A DNA stretch of 64,000 nt from assembly GCA_048013815.1 (NCBI GenBank), contig CM106586.1:1-64000 (forward strand), written 5' to 3'. Positions 42,246 to 54,887 of this stretch are shown here, in pieces. A program made the translations under genes and the position numbers. Every line of letters begins with the position of its first letter. Positions within the stretch are counted from its first letter, which is position 1. Source of the stretch: Setoptus koraiensis (Eukaryota; Arthropoda). The notes below the pieces were generated by a model. The model was not told the DNA's origin. It saw only the letters and a program-made list of their open reading frames with translations, and did no database searches.

Positions 42246-43316
42246 ATGATGCACCAACAGCAGCAGGTCAGTGTCCAGCAACAATCTCAACAGGGACAAA
42301 CTGGCCAAATGGCCACCATTCTGATACCTGCCGGCACCGCGGCCCAAATACAACATGCCGCCAACCAAGCGATTCAACACCAACAACAGCACCAGCAACA
42401 ACATCAGCAACAACAACAACAACAACATCAGCAACAACAACAACAGCAACAGGGTCAGAATCAACGTCACGATTCAAAACAATTCTCGAATCAAACTCAA
42501 GCTTTAGCCATGGCTGGACATCTTCAAATACAACAAAATAATCAAGCATCACCTTCTACCACTACTGCTACCATTATTATACCTGCTGGACCTGGTTCTG
42601 GTCAGTTACGTGGTAATGCAACCTATGCTGTACCTGTTAGCACCGCCAGCCTAGTTAATTTGTGGCCTTGTCCCCATTGTAAAATACCTTACAGATCAGC
42701 GTTAGAATTACAGACTCACCTTCATACACATATTAAACAAGAAAAAAGTGCACCCTGTCCACAATGTGGTAAATTATTTGCCTCCCCAGAAAGAGTCAAA
42801 ATACATGTGAGAGTAGCTCACGGTGAAAAATCGTGCTCATGCACAATATGTGGGTCTGGTTTCCCTTACAGATGCAAATTATTGGACCACATGCGAACAC
42901 ACACTGGTGATAAACCATTTACTTGTGATGTTTGTCAGAGGTCTTTCTCACAAAAGAATCACCTCAGGAGACATCAGATGATACACACTGGCGAACGTCC
43001 ATATGCTTGTGAGTTTTGTAACAGAGGTTTCTATCGTAAGGATAAATTGAGCAGACATAGAAAAATACACCTAAATCCTAGTAGTAGAACTAGCAGAGGT
43101 TCTAAACAATCACACATCACAACCACAGTTGCCAACCCAATGACTGTTGCCTCCATGTCTTCGCCTAACTCAGCCACAATACAGCTGATACCGTTACAAG
43201 TGTCGCCTCAATTTTTGACTCAATCAGGAGATCAGTTGGCGACGTTACAAATGACCGAGACCGCTCCATCAACAAATAAGAAACAATTAGCGCGTGAGAG
43301 AGAACTTATTAATTGA
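42246..43316 (+). CDS. PolyQ C2H2 zinc-finger transcription factor, 356 aa
   Basis: The frame starts ATGATG. An N-terminal Gln/His-rich tract (about residues 40-75) is flanked by two similar peptides, ATILIPAG and ATIIIPAG. Five C2H2 fingers follow from about residue 138: WPCPHCKIPY...HLHTH, APCPQCGKLF...HVRVAH, CSCTICGSGF...HMRTH, FTCDVCQRSF...HQMIH and YACEFCNRGF...HRKIH; fingers 3-5 are joined by TGDKPF and TGERPY linkers. The tail is Ser/Thr-rich with a hydrophobic IQLIPLQVSPQFL segment. It is a nuclear DNA-binding protein, but I cannot name an orthologue. Uneven Q-repeat length variation is to be expected from the CAA/CAG run. AATAAA is at 43331-43336. Confidence 0.85.
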   Translation: MMHQQQQVSVQQQSQQGQTGQMATILIPAGTAAQIQHAANQAIQHQQQHQQQHQQQQQQQHQQQQQQQQGQNQRHDSKQFSNQTQALAMAGHLQIQQNNQASPSTTTATIIIPAGPGSGQLRGNATYAVPVSTASLVNLWPCPHCKIPYRSALELQTHLHTHIKQEKSAPCPQCGKLFASPERVKIHVRVAHGEKSCSCTICGSGFPYRCKLLDHMRTHTGDKPFTCDVCQRSFSQKNHLRRHQMIHTGERPYACEFCNRGFYRKDKLSRHRKIHLNPSSRTSRGSKQSHITTTVANPMTVASMSSPNSATIQLIPLQVSPQFLTQSGDQLATLQMTETAPSTNKKQLARERELIN

Positions 43317-43689
43317 TCAAATTTTTATACAATAAAAAAAGTTCTCTTGTCTACTAACACATAGGTCAAATACTGAAGGAATGTGATTGATATATGTAAG
43401 AGATTGATCTTATAAAATACTATTTCTTTGCTAAAAATGTCAACAAAGGCCACAGTCGGTGCCGCCTCATTATAGATAGAATAACGTTAATTTTTTGCCA
43501 ACTTTCAGACTTTATTCAACACAAGTTTCGGGTATTTAGATTAAATTATTATCGTAATAGTTATACTAAGACCAATTAATTGATTATTGTTTAACAGACT
43601 AACAATTAACTAGAGAAGAAATCGACAAAGCTCCAGATGGGAGCTTTTACGCTTTTATCGCCTAGTATATGAGACAATCATAGTTGACT
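43317..43689. other. Tail-to-tail 3' flank region
   Basis: It holds the polyA signal of the + strand zinc-finger gene (43331) and, on the minus strand, AATAAA at 43516-43511 for the RREB1-like gene, about 175 bases past its stop. Nothing else is seen. Confidence 0.5.
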
Positions 43690-46600
43690 CTACCGCCCGG
43701 CTTGAAATTTACAACTTAAATCCAGTGCTTGAGCCGCTAAATCCAATGGGCGATGAATGTCAAATGGCAAGCGTAAACGTTGGCTTTCATTATTAACAAA
43801 TTGTAGGGGATGAGATTGTTGTTGACGCTTCTGACCAAAATGATCAAAATTTAGAATTAGGTGAGATGATGGGGAAGTGGACAATGAAATGCATTGATCC
43901 TGTAACGTTTGATGGTTTTTGATCGTTGTCGCTGACATATGATTATTCCTATCTGTTCTGGTATTTCCTCTTTCGCCTAGCTTAAATCCACCAATCAGCA
44001 TAGGTTCAGATGATCTGTCGTGTTTCAATTGATTACTATTTTGCGAGGAATCATTATGGTTGTGTTGGTTTGATTTCCTTGTCTGCTTTGAAAAGCCAAT
44101 ATGACTTTGTGATTGTGACTGGTGTAAACCTTTGGTTATTGGAGTTGTGAGTTTTGTTGTTTGATTATCATAATTGTGGTGATTGTTGTTCTTGATAGGA
44201 GCAATTTTTGCTGTTTGTTGCTGCTGTTGTTGCGGTACTGAAGAAAGTTTAGTTGAGGTATTTGGCGCCTTATTACTAGATGAGCTGTGACTACTTTGAT
44301 TAGAGGTGATCTTGTGCGATTGGGTCCCCGTTTGATTAGTTGCCGAGTTAGCGCTCACTTTGACTGGAATAGTCTGATGATTACTATGATCCGTAATAAT
44401 TAAACTTCGGCCGCCTGTATTACTACCTTTAACACCATCGCCTGATCCACCTAAGCTGTTGTATTGTTTTTTGTGACGTTTCCTAACGTGTCTTTCACAA
44501 TTTGCTTTTGTTGTGAATGCATATCTACATATCATACAAATGTATGGCCTCTCTCCGCTGTGTATACGCAAATGACGAACAAGAGTACACCTGTCAACAG
44601 ATGAATAAGTACATAATTTACATTTATAACAATGTCTGTTGCGTTTTCCCCCTTTTCTCGTTGCATTTGGATTAGCAGTCTTGACATAGTTTTGACCTAT
44701 CTCTTCAGTAGTTTCCGATGTGGTAGTGCTGGCGGTAGTAGTGGTGGTGTTCGTTGTTGTCATGGTTGCCGGCTCAGTTGCCGTTGTTGAGGACTTATTG
44801 TAGAAACCAGCGGAGCCTATCTCACTAACATTGCCTGGTTCCGAAAATGGGAAACATGTTGCTGTAGCTTGTTGTTTACGTTTATTTGTGTTATGATGGT
44901 GATCATCTTGATGATGATTCAATTGTCTATCTGCCTTGTTTGAGGTCAATTGTGTAGCTCTGGCGCTAACAGATGAATCTTTGGTTCTTTGCAAATGATG
45001 ATGATCATTATTGTTATCGTCCTCAAATTTGTTCATACTTCTACTACTGTTACTAATTAAATCATCAAAGACGTCGCCACTATATACGGTATTGGCATCG
45101 CCACCTTTGGCAACAAATTCATTTATTTCACCCTCATTAGCTGATCTTTGGGAATATTGACTATCAGAGCGAACCCATAGCACTCTTTCACCAGTAGAAT
45201 CTGATCTTTGTTTCAGTTGTTGTGAGCCGTCTCTCATCATTAATAAATCATTTGGTGATGAGCAGTTATTATCATCGCCAATTTGATTAATTGAATGTCG
45301 ATCCTTATTTCTATCGGAATAAATTTTTTGTTGTTCTTCATCTTCAACTTTCACTTTTCTAGACAAAGAAGCTTGCTTTCGCGTCTGCTGTTGTTTCAAT
45401 AAACCATCGATAAATCTCGAATTCTTTGTAGTGTACTCATTTCCATTATCCGGTTGCGATTGGGGGCTCACACATGGACTAGCGTGCTGGTGATCCAAGT
45501 CGTGCCTTTTTATCTGCTGATGTTGCATCTGATTGATATTGGGCCCGGTGGTAGATAATGCTGAAGGTAAATTTTGCAGATTTGCCAGAGCGGCGGCAGT
45601 TGCGGCAGCCATAACAGTTGATGAGGACCAAGGCAAGTCTGTTTGTGGGCACAATTGATCGTTGTTATTAACTGCTAACGATTTTCTTGATGTTGTCGAT
45701 TGACCATAATTTGATGATTGTAAATTGCCTAAATGTGTCAATTTGAAATGTCTTTCAGATATTTCGCGCGAAGGAAACGATACCTTACAGTGATTGCAAT
45801 AAAATTCATTTGACTTCCTGTGTCTTTGCGAGCCGTCAGTCAAGTTTTTCAACATTTGTGTGGCAAATTGCAATTGTTGCTCTCTTAATTTAATAGCTGC
45901 CTGCTCATTCAAATTATTGTTATTATTATTGGGTCCATGGATAAAGGGATTATTTAATTGAGCGGCAGCGGCCACCATTGAGGCAAGTTGCATTTTTGTT
46001 GTTTCATCGCTCATGATAGTGTGAAAATGTTCTTTGGTATTAAGATCATGAAAGTCATTGATTTGAGTATAGTTGTTGTCGTTGGCAAAGAAACACTTCA
46101 ATGGTTCATAATTCAATATAGACAATAAATCTTCATCGAAATTCTTTTTAATATTGTGTCCATGGCTACTCATAGACTGATCACAATTTGTTGTCTGACC
46201 GACAATGTTCGATCTAGATTCCAAATTGTGTGTGTGCTGATCGCCTCCTTCATCTGATCTAGTCAAATTTGATTCCGACCTATCATCGTCAACATCCTCC
46301 TCAGACAATGAATCTCTAGCCAAGTGATTTCCGCTAAATTCCGCAATATTGTTGTTGTTGTTGCTATTTAAGTTTAATATAAAATTCTCACGATCTTGAT
46401 CTCTTTTGCTCGTCGTTGATGTATCATCATGTTTCATACTAACTGATGATTGACAACGAAGATTCAGTGTTGTTGATGTCTCAGTTAATCCTTCAGTTAG
46501 GTTCAGGTCATTTTTTGATTGTGAACCCTTGTAAGAGGGGTGGTTTTGCTTTCTTTTTTTAATAGGCGGAGTCCTCAAGTTTGGTGTTAATAATAAATTA

Positions 46601-48007
46601 TCCTCGTTGCAACCGCTGTCATTATCGCTACTAATAATTGTTGCATCATCATCATAACAATCATTGTGAACTAGATCTTCTTTCACTTTAGAGCCGCCTC
46701 TAGTTGTAGTGGTAGTGGTGGTTGTTGTTGTTGTTGTTGCTGCTGCCGCTGTTATTGTTGATCTAATCTTTCGTCTTCTTTGTTTGATCTGTTGTTGTTG
46801 GTGGTGCTGCTGTTTTTGTTCGCCTATGACAGATTCAATTTGATGTTGATCAGATTTCGATGACAATCTACTATGATTATTGCCACTTGTTATTGATGGC
46901 GGTAATAAGTTTGATGTAGGTGCTTGTTGTTCTATGTGGTTGGTAGTTGGTGTTGTTGTTGTTGCCGTAGCTAGAGATTTCTTTTGTTGGGCTAAAGAAT
47001 CTTTATGTAAATGAGTTCTCATATGTCGATGCATATTACCTATGAGAGAGCAAGTAGTAGTAGTAGATATATATCACACATGAGCGGCAACCATCATTAT
47101 AAATGATCATGGTACAATAAACAATTAACAATAATAATAGTAATAATAAAGATAAAGATTTGACAATAATAATAACAAAAAGTTAGTTGACAGATTTATA
47201 TTGATCGACGACGTCATGAATGAAGGGGATGACAAAGAGAGGGGATATACATATAACCATATATATATATGATTATATATATATATATATATATGTGGTT
47301 TGTATATAGAGCTAGCATATGAAAGGATAGACAATTGGAGCAATAAAAAGCCATGATCCCTCCTCAGAGATATTGACTCAGATAACTAACTGATTTAAGA
47401 GTGAGCGAGACTTACCATTTGTAGTGAATGTCATACTACACCGTTTACATTTGAATGGTCTCTCGCCAGAATGTGTCAGCATGTGTCTATCTAATGACGA
47501 CGATGAGGATAATTGTTTATCACATAGTTTGCAAGTGTGCATTTGATCCCCATTGATGCTGCCACCACTTTGGCTACTGTTTGATGTGGGGGCCCTATGA
47601 TGATGCTGTTGTTGTTGATCCTCATTTTGTTGGCTCGTTTGTTGTTCATTTGTTGACGATGGATTGCTGCGATTAGAAGATTGAGACCTATGGGTATCGT
47701 TACTATTATTGCAACTATTAATTGATTCTTCTTCATCATCTTTATCATCGCCATCAACGACATCATCATCATCATTTGAGATGATCTTTTCTTTTAGACT
47801 GGCTGCCTCTAATTCATTTACATGTGTGTCTATATTTGATTGATTGACATCGAGACTAGCGTTATCATCGACCAATTTGAGCTCATCGTTATCGAGATTT
47901 TTCATGGGCTCATCGGGGGCCCTCGGTGATAGTTGCTGTTGTTGAGGCTGTGGTTGTTGTTGGTCACAGTTGTTTTTCTCCAAAAGTATTGGTTGATCTT
48001 CAATCAT
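43690..48007 (-). CDS. peb: RREB1/hindsight (pebbled)-type C2H2 zinc-finger transcription factor, two exons
   Basis: Exon 1 runs 48007-47416 and exon 2 runs 47039-43690. The 376-bp phase-1 intron (47415-47040) splits a Gly codon inside finger 2, and the join restores [15 protein letters not shown], the family-typical sequence. The product has 1313 aa. Fingers 1-2 (about 157-207: [17 protein letters not shown] and CKRCSMTF) are followed by a single finger near 606 ([18 protein letters not shown]) and a pair near 1001-1051 ending [15 protein letters not shown], all RREB1 hallmarks. Drosophila hindsight has many more fingers, so this copy is reduced or the others are lost. Long Asn/Gln/Thr/His-rich linkers separate the fingers. 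The C-terminus has [14 protein letters not shown], CtBP-type repeats. RREB1/Hnt is a nuclear regulator downstream of Ras/MAPK and Notch in epithelial morphogenesis. Gene-symbol confidence is lower than family confidence. Confidence 0.85.
47255..47305. repeat. AT-rich palindromic microsatellite in the RREB1-like intron
   Basis: (TA)n tracts of about 14 and 24 bases separated by a short GATT spacer, flanked by ACCATA and TATGTGGT, form a long self-complementary stretch that can fold into a hairpin. Confidence 0.7.
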
Positions 48008-49531
48008 TGTGATTTGTTGTTAGTATTTGGCGCTTGTAAATGTTCAATTAGCTGCTAGAAGCTGCGACCAGCGCGCAAAATAAAGTTGTTAGTTGTAATT
48101 GTAGCGATTTGTGGAAATATTGTGGAAAAGTTTTGTTCTCTTGTGTTGTTTGCTTCTTCACAACAGCAACTACATCAACATTACAAACAGCGCCAACAAT
48201 TACCCGCTGTAACTACTTTGGTGTATTATTAATTATTATTAAATTAAATTAATTATTCAATCATAGAATATGTTTGAGTTTGATATGATACTAGTAATAA
48301 TAATAATAGTAATAATATTAATATCAATAATAATATTGTTCGTTTGTCTCTATCTATAATTGTCAGTAAATAGTGTGAGATAGTGTTTATAAGTATAAGT
48401 ATTTGTATTTGTATTGGTTATGTAAGTGTGTTGTAGTTGATGTGTGTGTGCTTTGCTGAGGTGTTTGGCGGTACCAGAGTTTTCCTGTATTTGCAGCAAC
48501 AGCATGTGCTAAATATATTTTTGTTATATGTTGTTGAGTTCAATAAATGGATTTGAAGAAAAAGAGTAAAAGTGAAGATAAGAAGAAATTTGATATACAT
48601 TATTAGTTGTTGGCGTTGATGATTTGATGTTGTTGCATCCAAATATAATTTATTATTATTATAAAACTCTTTAGTGATGTAATGCTGTTGCCAATGCTTA
48701 GTTATGATGATGATGATGATGATGACGATCGCAATGATTATTATTATTCTGCAACCTCGTTTTTATTTATAGATGCTGATGATGCAATTAATAATAACTT
48801 ACACCCTTTGCCTCTATCACTACTAACACAAGTATCACTAACAAACAAACAAACAAACAAACAAACAAACAAATAAACAAACGAACCAACCAACCAACGA
48901 ACAAACGGACGAACTAACAAAGCAACCAACATCATCAGTCAACATGTTAGCCAACAAATTGGATGTTAGGCCAACATCCAATATTATCAACACTGATCAA
49001 CAATCTAAACCAACTCTAACCAATCAATTAATCAACAGTAAAGCACACCTATCATCAATTGTCACATTGCGCTATAGAGGGCGCTACTGAGAAATTTTAA
49101 AACAAGTTAAACAATAACATACAACTGTTTTTTATGGAGATGTTTCTCTCTCTTTCTCTCTTTTCCAATGCATCATTTTAACTGCAATACATCAAATATC
49201 ATCTGGCTAGTTGTTTGTTACAGCTTGCAATTGCCAATAATAGAAACATTTAGTCAACTCGACATATAAGTTGGTTGTCAGATAAATATGGCGCCGATAA
49301 GCGCCACCAATGGAAGCAACTGAAAGTTAAGTAATGAGTGATTAACATTAGACACTTGTTAGAGGACTTGTTCAATGATCGCAATGGTGATTGTTGTGTG
49401 TTAACGACAATCACCATAGCAAACTAATAGATATAAGCGTATTTATCGAGCTGCATGATCAAAATATCAAAGTGTATAAGTTTATCATGTTTATCATTGA
49501 TACTGACTGTATTTTATCATCAATTTGCAAT

Positions 49532-49629
<98 letters not shown>

Positions 49630-51895
49630 TTCTGTGTGTGTGCCGGACACTTTTGTGCTCACTTGTCAAAAGGCAGCAACATTAATATGATGATCTGATG
49701 GTTACAGCGAGCACCAGATGCAATGTAATAATGTAATTATTAATGTCGTTTCGCAATAATCAGCATCATCATAATAGATAGAATAGATATTACAACAATT
49801 GATCGGATGGCACATGGACTCACACGCAATAACTAGCAACTAGATCAACATTGCAACATCATCATCACCCATCATCATCATCATGAGCAGACATATACTA
49901 GCTATGTAATGGTGATGATGATATTTATATGATGATACATGTTAATGGTGATAGGGCGACAAGCCGAGATAGATGGTGGTGGTGATGGCGATGGTCGGTA
50001 GAGGGATGGTGATGATAATGATGATCTCATCAATAGTGCGACGGGGCGACGTCGTCAATTATTGTTAATCTATACCATTATTGATCAATATACAACCATA
50101 TAACCTAGTATTATGATGATATGATTGAAATACTCTAATAGTACAAACAAGAGCACACAAGCCAATTGCAACTAGAGAGCTAACTAGAGTAGAAAGGATA
50201 CGATCACTAAAATTATGTAACCGCCACAACCACGGCCACAACAGCAACAACAGCAACAGCAACAACAGCAGCAACAACTGCCACCACTCAACTGCTACCA
50301 TTAATACTTCTACTACTACCAGCTCACATCACATCAAACTTATTCAACTGATAATTTTTAGCCAATCAACAACAACAACAACAACAACATCGTCATTATA
50401 TCTGATATTACGCAGACACATTTCATCATCATCATCCTCATCATCATCGTCATTACTATCATCATCATCGTCATCGTCATCATCATAGCTAACACATACA
50501 GATAGTTAGTTAATTAGTTAGCGAGTGAGAGAAACCAAAGAGTGTGAGAATTGAGCAGAGGATATTAGAGCAACTTTAAATTACTGACAGCCTATCAATA
50601 TCTAGATATATATATATATTTATGTATATATTGCTAGTATTTGTTTGTGAGTGTGCGATGATTCAATCATCATTCATCACTTTTAATAATCTACTTTCAT
50701 CACACAACGCAGACTAACAGACGCACAAGCAAGCAATAATCAACATCATATAATCACATAATCACTCAGTAACTAGGCCTGCCAATAACTAAAGTGATTA
50801 AGCTGAAATGAACACACAAATAATAAACTAACTTTTATCAGAACGCCATCTAGCGAACAGACTTTACATCTAAGAATTGTAATCATTTAGAGTTCACACT
50901 CGCTACTAGCAGTAGTTTGGTGTACAGGTTTTGTTGTTTCGTATGTGTTGGCTTTTTTTCCATCTCGTGTTTTGATATGATGCTGCAAAGATAGTTAATT
51001 GACAGGTGAATAGTGGGTGAATAGTGGGTGAAGCTGCCATCAAAACTTTCACTCGCTCTCGCGAATCAAATTGAATTAATAAAAAAGTGCAAGTCTAATA
51101 GTTGGAGTAAATCTGATTGGATCCAATTGAATCGAGTTGAATCGAGTTGAATTCAGCAGCCAGATAATAGGCAGCAATAATCTCTCCTTGTCTGTTGGAA
51201 CAACATTTGATATCGGTAGATATCACCATAGAAAATATATTTGGCTGAATATAATTAATAGTTGTCTCATCAGAGACAAACAAGACGTTTTCCTTCTGCC
51301 TTTCACTTCATAGTCACAAATGTCTTTGACAGGGGTGCAATTGTCCAATGAATGAATTATAAATCATTGCGACACAACAATAGCTCTCTGCTTCGACTCT
51401 ACATTTGTTGTTGACTCGGTCATGATATCAATGACAGTGGTAAACAATTTTGAGTTGTATTGACAATATTAAAATGGGCTTTAAATAAACTTTAAGCTGA
51501 CAACTAATGTGAGACTGATCTGGTGACAACAATACGCCAGTGTCTTGTCACAACAGAGGGTTGCTATGTGGCGAAGAAGAATTCTCATTTGCGACAGCTT
51601 ATCGATAATCTTCTGTGGCAGGCTCATCTCGTATGATCCACACAGGTATTCACGGGTGGATCTGCTGCTATGGTCCTCCAAGCGGCATCTCAACTCTTAT
51701 TATTAATTAACAATCATCTTGACAACAATCGCAAGCTCAGGTGCGCAATTGGGATAAATGGCACAATACAATAGCGATTATCTTGTCTCGCTCGTTGTGA
51801 TATTGTTGTTGTTTGCCAACTTGAGAATGTGTGCTGCTTATTCACAAATTAATGACATAAAAATGATAATGATTCTATGACAATAATAGAAGGAG
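48008..51895. promoter_or_regulatory. Microsatellite-rich upstream region of the RREB1-like gene
   Basis: No credible gene. It contains (ACAA)n at about 48840-48882, (GTT)n at 49532-49628, CAT/ATG triplet clusters (about 49858-50030 and 50420-50490), CAACAG runs near 50240-50275 and TATA-type AT runs near 50605-50625. CTCF-like words occur at 49075-49086 (TAGAGGGCGCTA) and 50844-50855 (CGCCATCTAGCG). Open frames here are homopolymeric translations of the repeats. An upstream 5' UTR exon or enhancers of the RREB1-like gene are likely but unproven. Confidence 0.4.
49532..49628 (+). repeat. (GTT)n microsatellite
   Basis: About 30 GTT triplets with two interruptions (GAT near 49556, GTC near 49608). 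It is the longest pure triplet run in the window. Confidence 0.95.
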
Positions 51896-51933
51896 TATAA
51901 AAGCGAGCGCCACTATCGGAAGTAGGCATCAGA
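51896..51933 (+). promoter_or_regulatory. TATA box and initiator of the six-cysteine secreted protein gene
   Basis: TATAAAAG at 51896-51903 is followed by an initiator-like TCAGA at 51929-51933, the standard 30-base spacing. Predicted 5' UTR is about 87 bases to ATG 52018. Confidence 0.8.
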
Positions 51934-52017
51934 TTGAAATCGAGGTCAAAATTCAAATCAAACACATAATCGAAATAAATCCGACAGCAAAAGTATCACA
52001 GAGAAAGTGTTAGAAAA

Positions 52018-52629
52018 ATGTCTGTTTCCGTTACAGCAAAAACCCTAATCGGCCTGATGGCTTGCCTGTTGGTTGTGGCGGCAATAGTGGCCGAATCGCA
52101 GTCAAACAATGGCGATGGATGCAGAATGGAATGTCCAAAGATGAATCAAAAGAGCCAAGGAAAACAAAATTGTCGCTGGATTCTGAGAACAGACGGTAAG
52201 CCAGCTCGTCTATGTGAGCAGCCCAAATGTAAGAGAGTTTGTCCAAAAGAAAATCAAGATACGGCTGCATCAAACACCGATGAACAAACACAAACAAGAG
52301 TTGAACAACAAATCGAGGGCGCTCCAGCAGCCACAAACCAAGAGGATTCCTCGCCAACTATATCCTCTGCACCGGCATCGGCACCGGCACCAGCAATGGG
52401 TATCATGCAACAGCGTTACGGTAACAAATTGAAACAGGCCCCAGTTCCGGGTGTCGCCGGTGGACGATTGGCCCCAGACAGCCAAGCAGCGGGTGCAGCA
52501 GCAGCAGCAGGCAACCAACAGAATGGTGCTCGTCGTTTTGCACCAACTTTGGCGCCCGAGATCAACTACGACGACAATGACACACCACCACCCATAAGCC
52601 GTTTCTTGGATATCTCGCCAGAGGAATGA
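52018..52629 (+). CDS. Secreted six-cysteine protein with low-complexity tail, 203 aa
   Basis: It starts with a signal peptide (about 1-27, core LIGLMACLLVVAAIVA). The mature N-terminus has six cysteines at 35, 39, 52, 66, 71 and 75: spacing C-x3-C-x12-C-x13-C-x4-C-x3-C, rich in Lys and Arg. The first and last C-x3-C pairs recall helical-hairpin small proteins. Residues about 76-165 are Ala/Gln/Pro-rich and probably disordered. The last 30 residues (RFAPTLAPEINYDDNDTPPP and on) are acidic and look conserved in style, perhaps a propeptide or binding tail. No family is recognised; I make no toxin or hormone claim. A classical TATA promoter and AATAAA (52639-52644) support a real, probably strongly expressed, tissue-specific single-exon gene. 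It is alone in a 16-kb region otherwise without genes. Confidence 0.8.
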   Translation: MSVSVTAKTLIGLMACLLVVAAIVAESQSNNGDGCRMECPKMNQKSQGKQNCRWILRTDGKPARLCEQPKCKRVCPKENQDTAASNTDEQTQTRVEQQIEGAPAATNQEDSSPTISSAPASAPAPAMGIMQQRYGNKLKQAPVPGVAGGRLAPDSQAAGAAAAAGNQQNGARRFAPTLAPEINYDDNDTPPPISRFLDISPEE

Positions 52630-54342
52630 TCGATAAACAATAAACTAAACTGGACTAAATTGGATGTTATGTTATACGCTGCAGCAGACCAAACATTCAG
52701 TTACATTTGGATTGATTCGTGTCATGTCAACTGCAAATTAATTCCATTCCACTAATTTCATTTCGATGAGTGCCGTTAGAGTGACTAGTTTGCTTGAATC
52801 GGGTCACACATTGATCGAGCATCAGTTGTAATACATGATGAAAATGATATGATTCAATCAATAAACAATGATCATTAGCATGCGAAAGTAACTTAAACAA
52901 TTTCCATTGAAACAATTGCAAAATTCATTTGCTTGTTTTTGTATCGCTATCAGCGCAACATTGCATTGAAAATATTGAGCAAGCTACAATTGTGAGCTTG
53001 TTCAATATATGTCAATATGGTCAATTTGTGTTTATAGATTCATTTGAATGATAAACTCTCATCATTTGTTTGTGTTGTCTGAACCAATGATACAATAGTC
53101 TGAAACAGTCAACAATGCAACAGCGCAAAGAGAATGTGGCAACCAGTCAACTTCCGTTGTTTACGCAATGGTTGTCACCTTGATTAGCACTAACTATTAC
53201 AACTGGCCGAGTCAAGTGTCAAGTTGATGCCAGTTGGCACCAGTGACACCGGTGTAAATAAATGAATATTTAGATTAGATGCAACAACAGTCTAAAGAGA
53301 CATTTAATTGTTAGTGGAATGAATAGGCGAGACGAAAGGAGAAAGTGAGTTGCATAATCATGAAAATCACTGTGTTTAGCCGAATGAGTGAATGATGCAA
53401 GCAAGACAAACACAATTGCCGGACGTGGACAGTAGTGATGCAAACAGGAGAAACAAAAGGCGAATCTTCTTTGTTTGTTGCAGGAGGAACGAGTCGTTGT
53501 CACTTTCACATAGGAAAGCTGAGCAAGTTGAGGCGAAAGGACTCGCCTCAAGTTGCTGGCTTAGCTAACGTGCGAACAGACCAAGTAACAAGTGTGTGTG
53601 TTTACTAGAATTGACGTAACTGGCTTGAGATAACTGTCAAGAAGAAGAGGAAACGGCAACAGCAGCAGCAGCAACAACAACAACAACAAAGGACGATTAA
53701 GCGATGATAATGATAATGACCACTTGCCTAAATGATGGGAAACATGATGAGTCGTCCGACTGTTAGAAATGTTCAATCGTTTGTGGTTGGCAAGATTGTT
53801 CACTGCTCATCTCTTATCTCATCTTGAATACTGTGCGCTGTCGTTGTCGTTGTTGTTGTCGTGGCATAACTTTATAGCATGACTTTACAGCGTGAAAATA
53901 TGATAGATGAGAGAGAGCCAACAACAACAGCGGCCAACAGCAACAACGGCCAACAGCAACAACGGCCAACAAGGACAGCTCGAGACTTGACGCATCCGTT
54001 ATGCGTTACCCGTTACCCGTTATCCTTTATCCGTTTTCTGTTATCGCCGTCATCCGCTTGCCGTCATCCGTTCAACAACAACAACAGCCACGGCAACAGG
54101 CGATCGAAGGTCACAACAAGTTGTCGAGTGATGGCGGTTCATTTTGTCGCAGTGACTCAACAACAACAGCAGCAGCAACAACAACAACAACTACAACTAC
54201 AGTCAACGTAGCAGCTGGCTACAGGTAAAGTAACTGCCGCAACTCACGCTCACTCTGTGCATTTGTCACTCGCTCGCTGGCTCGACGACTCAGCAAGACG
54301 AGACACACAGCAACAGTTATATGCTGCAGCTTGTGATAAGAC

Positions 54343-54343
<1 letters not shown>
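52630..54343. other. Gene-poor spacer with CAA/CAG repeats
   Basis: 3' UTR of the secreted protein gene (first 20-30 bases), then AT-rich spacer, CAACAG runs (about 53658-53690 and 53918-53975) and a degenerate CGTTA/CCGTT run (53993-54070). No coding frame is supported; the open frames are repeat translations. Confidence 0.4.

Positions 54344-54411
<68 letters not shown>
54344..54411 (+). repeat. (GT)34 microsatellite
   Basis: An uninterrupted 68-base GT run. On the opposite strand it is (AC)34. Likely highly length-polymorphic and able to take Z-DNA form. Confidence 0.97.
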
Positions 54412-54413
<2 letters not shown>

Positions 54414-54887
54414 CGGCATTGAGAATTAAAACTCACAGAATAAAGCATCAAATTTTAAGCTTTAAACTTGCAGCTTCAAGTTGAAGCAGTTACGTAATGG
54501 TTATAGCAGCAACAACAACAACAACAGTTATGATGGTTGCCTTAACAACGGACAGGCAACGAGCGAGCGGACGGACGAACGGACCAAGAAACGGGTGAGA
54601 GAATGAAAGAGGGAAACAGGTAATAACACAATCGAATTGTTGCACAAAGTTCGTGAGTCATCGTTGTTCACGAAGCCGAATCATCATTATTCTTTCTGGT
54701 GCTCATCGTTCATGACAACGATGATGAGCAGACATGAGCGAGCGAGAGAATGTTCCACCGATAGCGAGTTGGCACAACTAACGTTCCTCGTCGGCCAGAC
54801 GATCGATTGGCGCGCAAATAGAGTGAGAGAACACAAACAGAGAGAAGCGAAAGCGGGCAACAGGATGAACGGATAAGAAGATAAGAG

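Noticed and set aside
47125-47343. 72-codon frame in the RREB1-like intron
   Set aside because: Translation of the (TA)n microsatellite; lies between confirmed splice sites.
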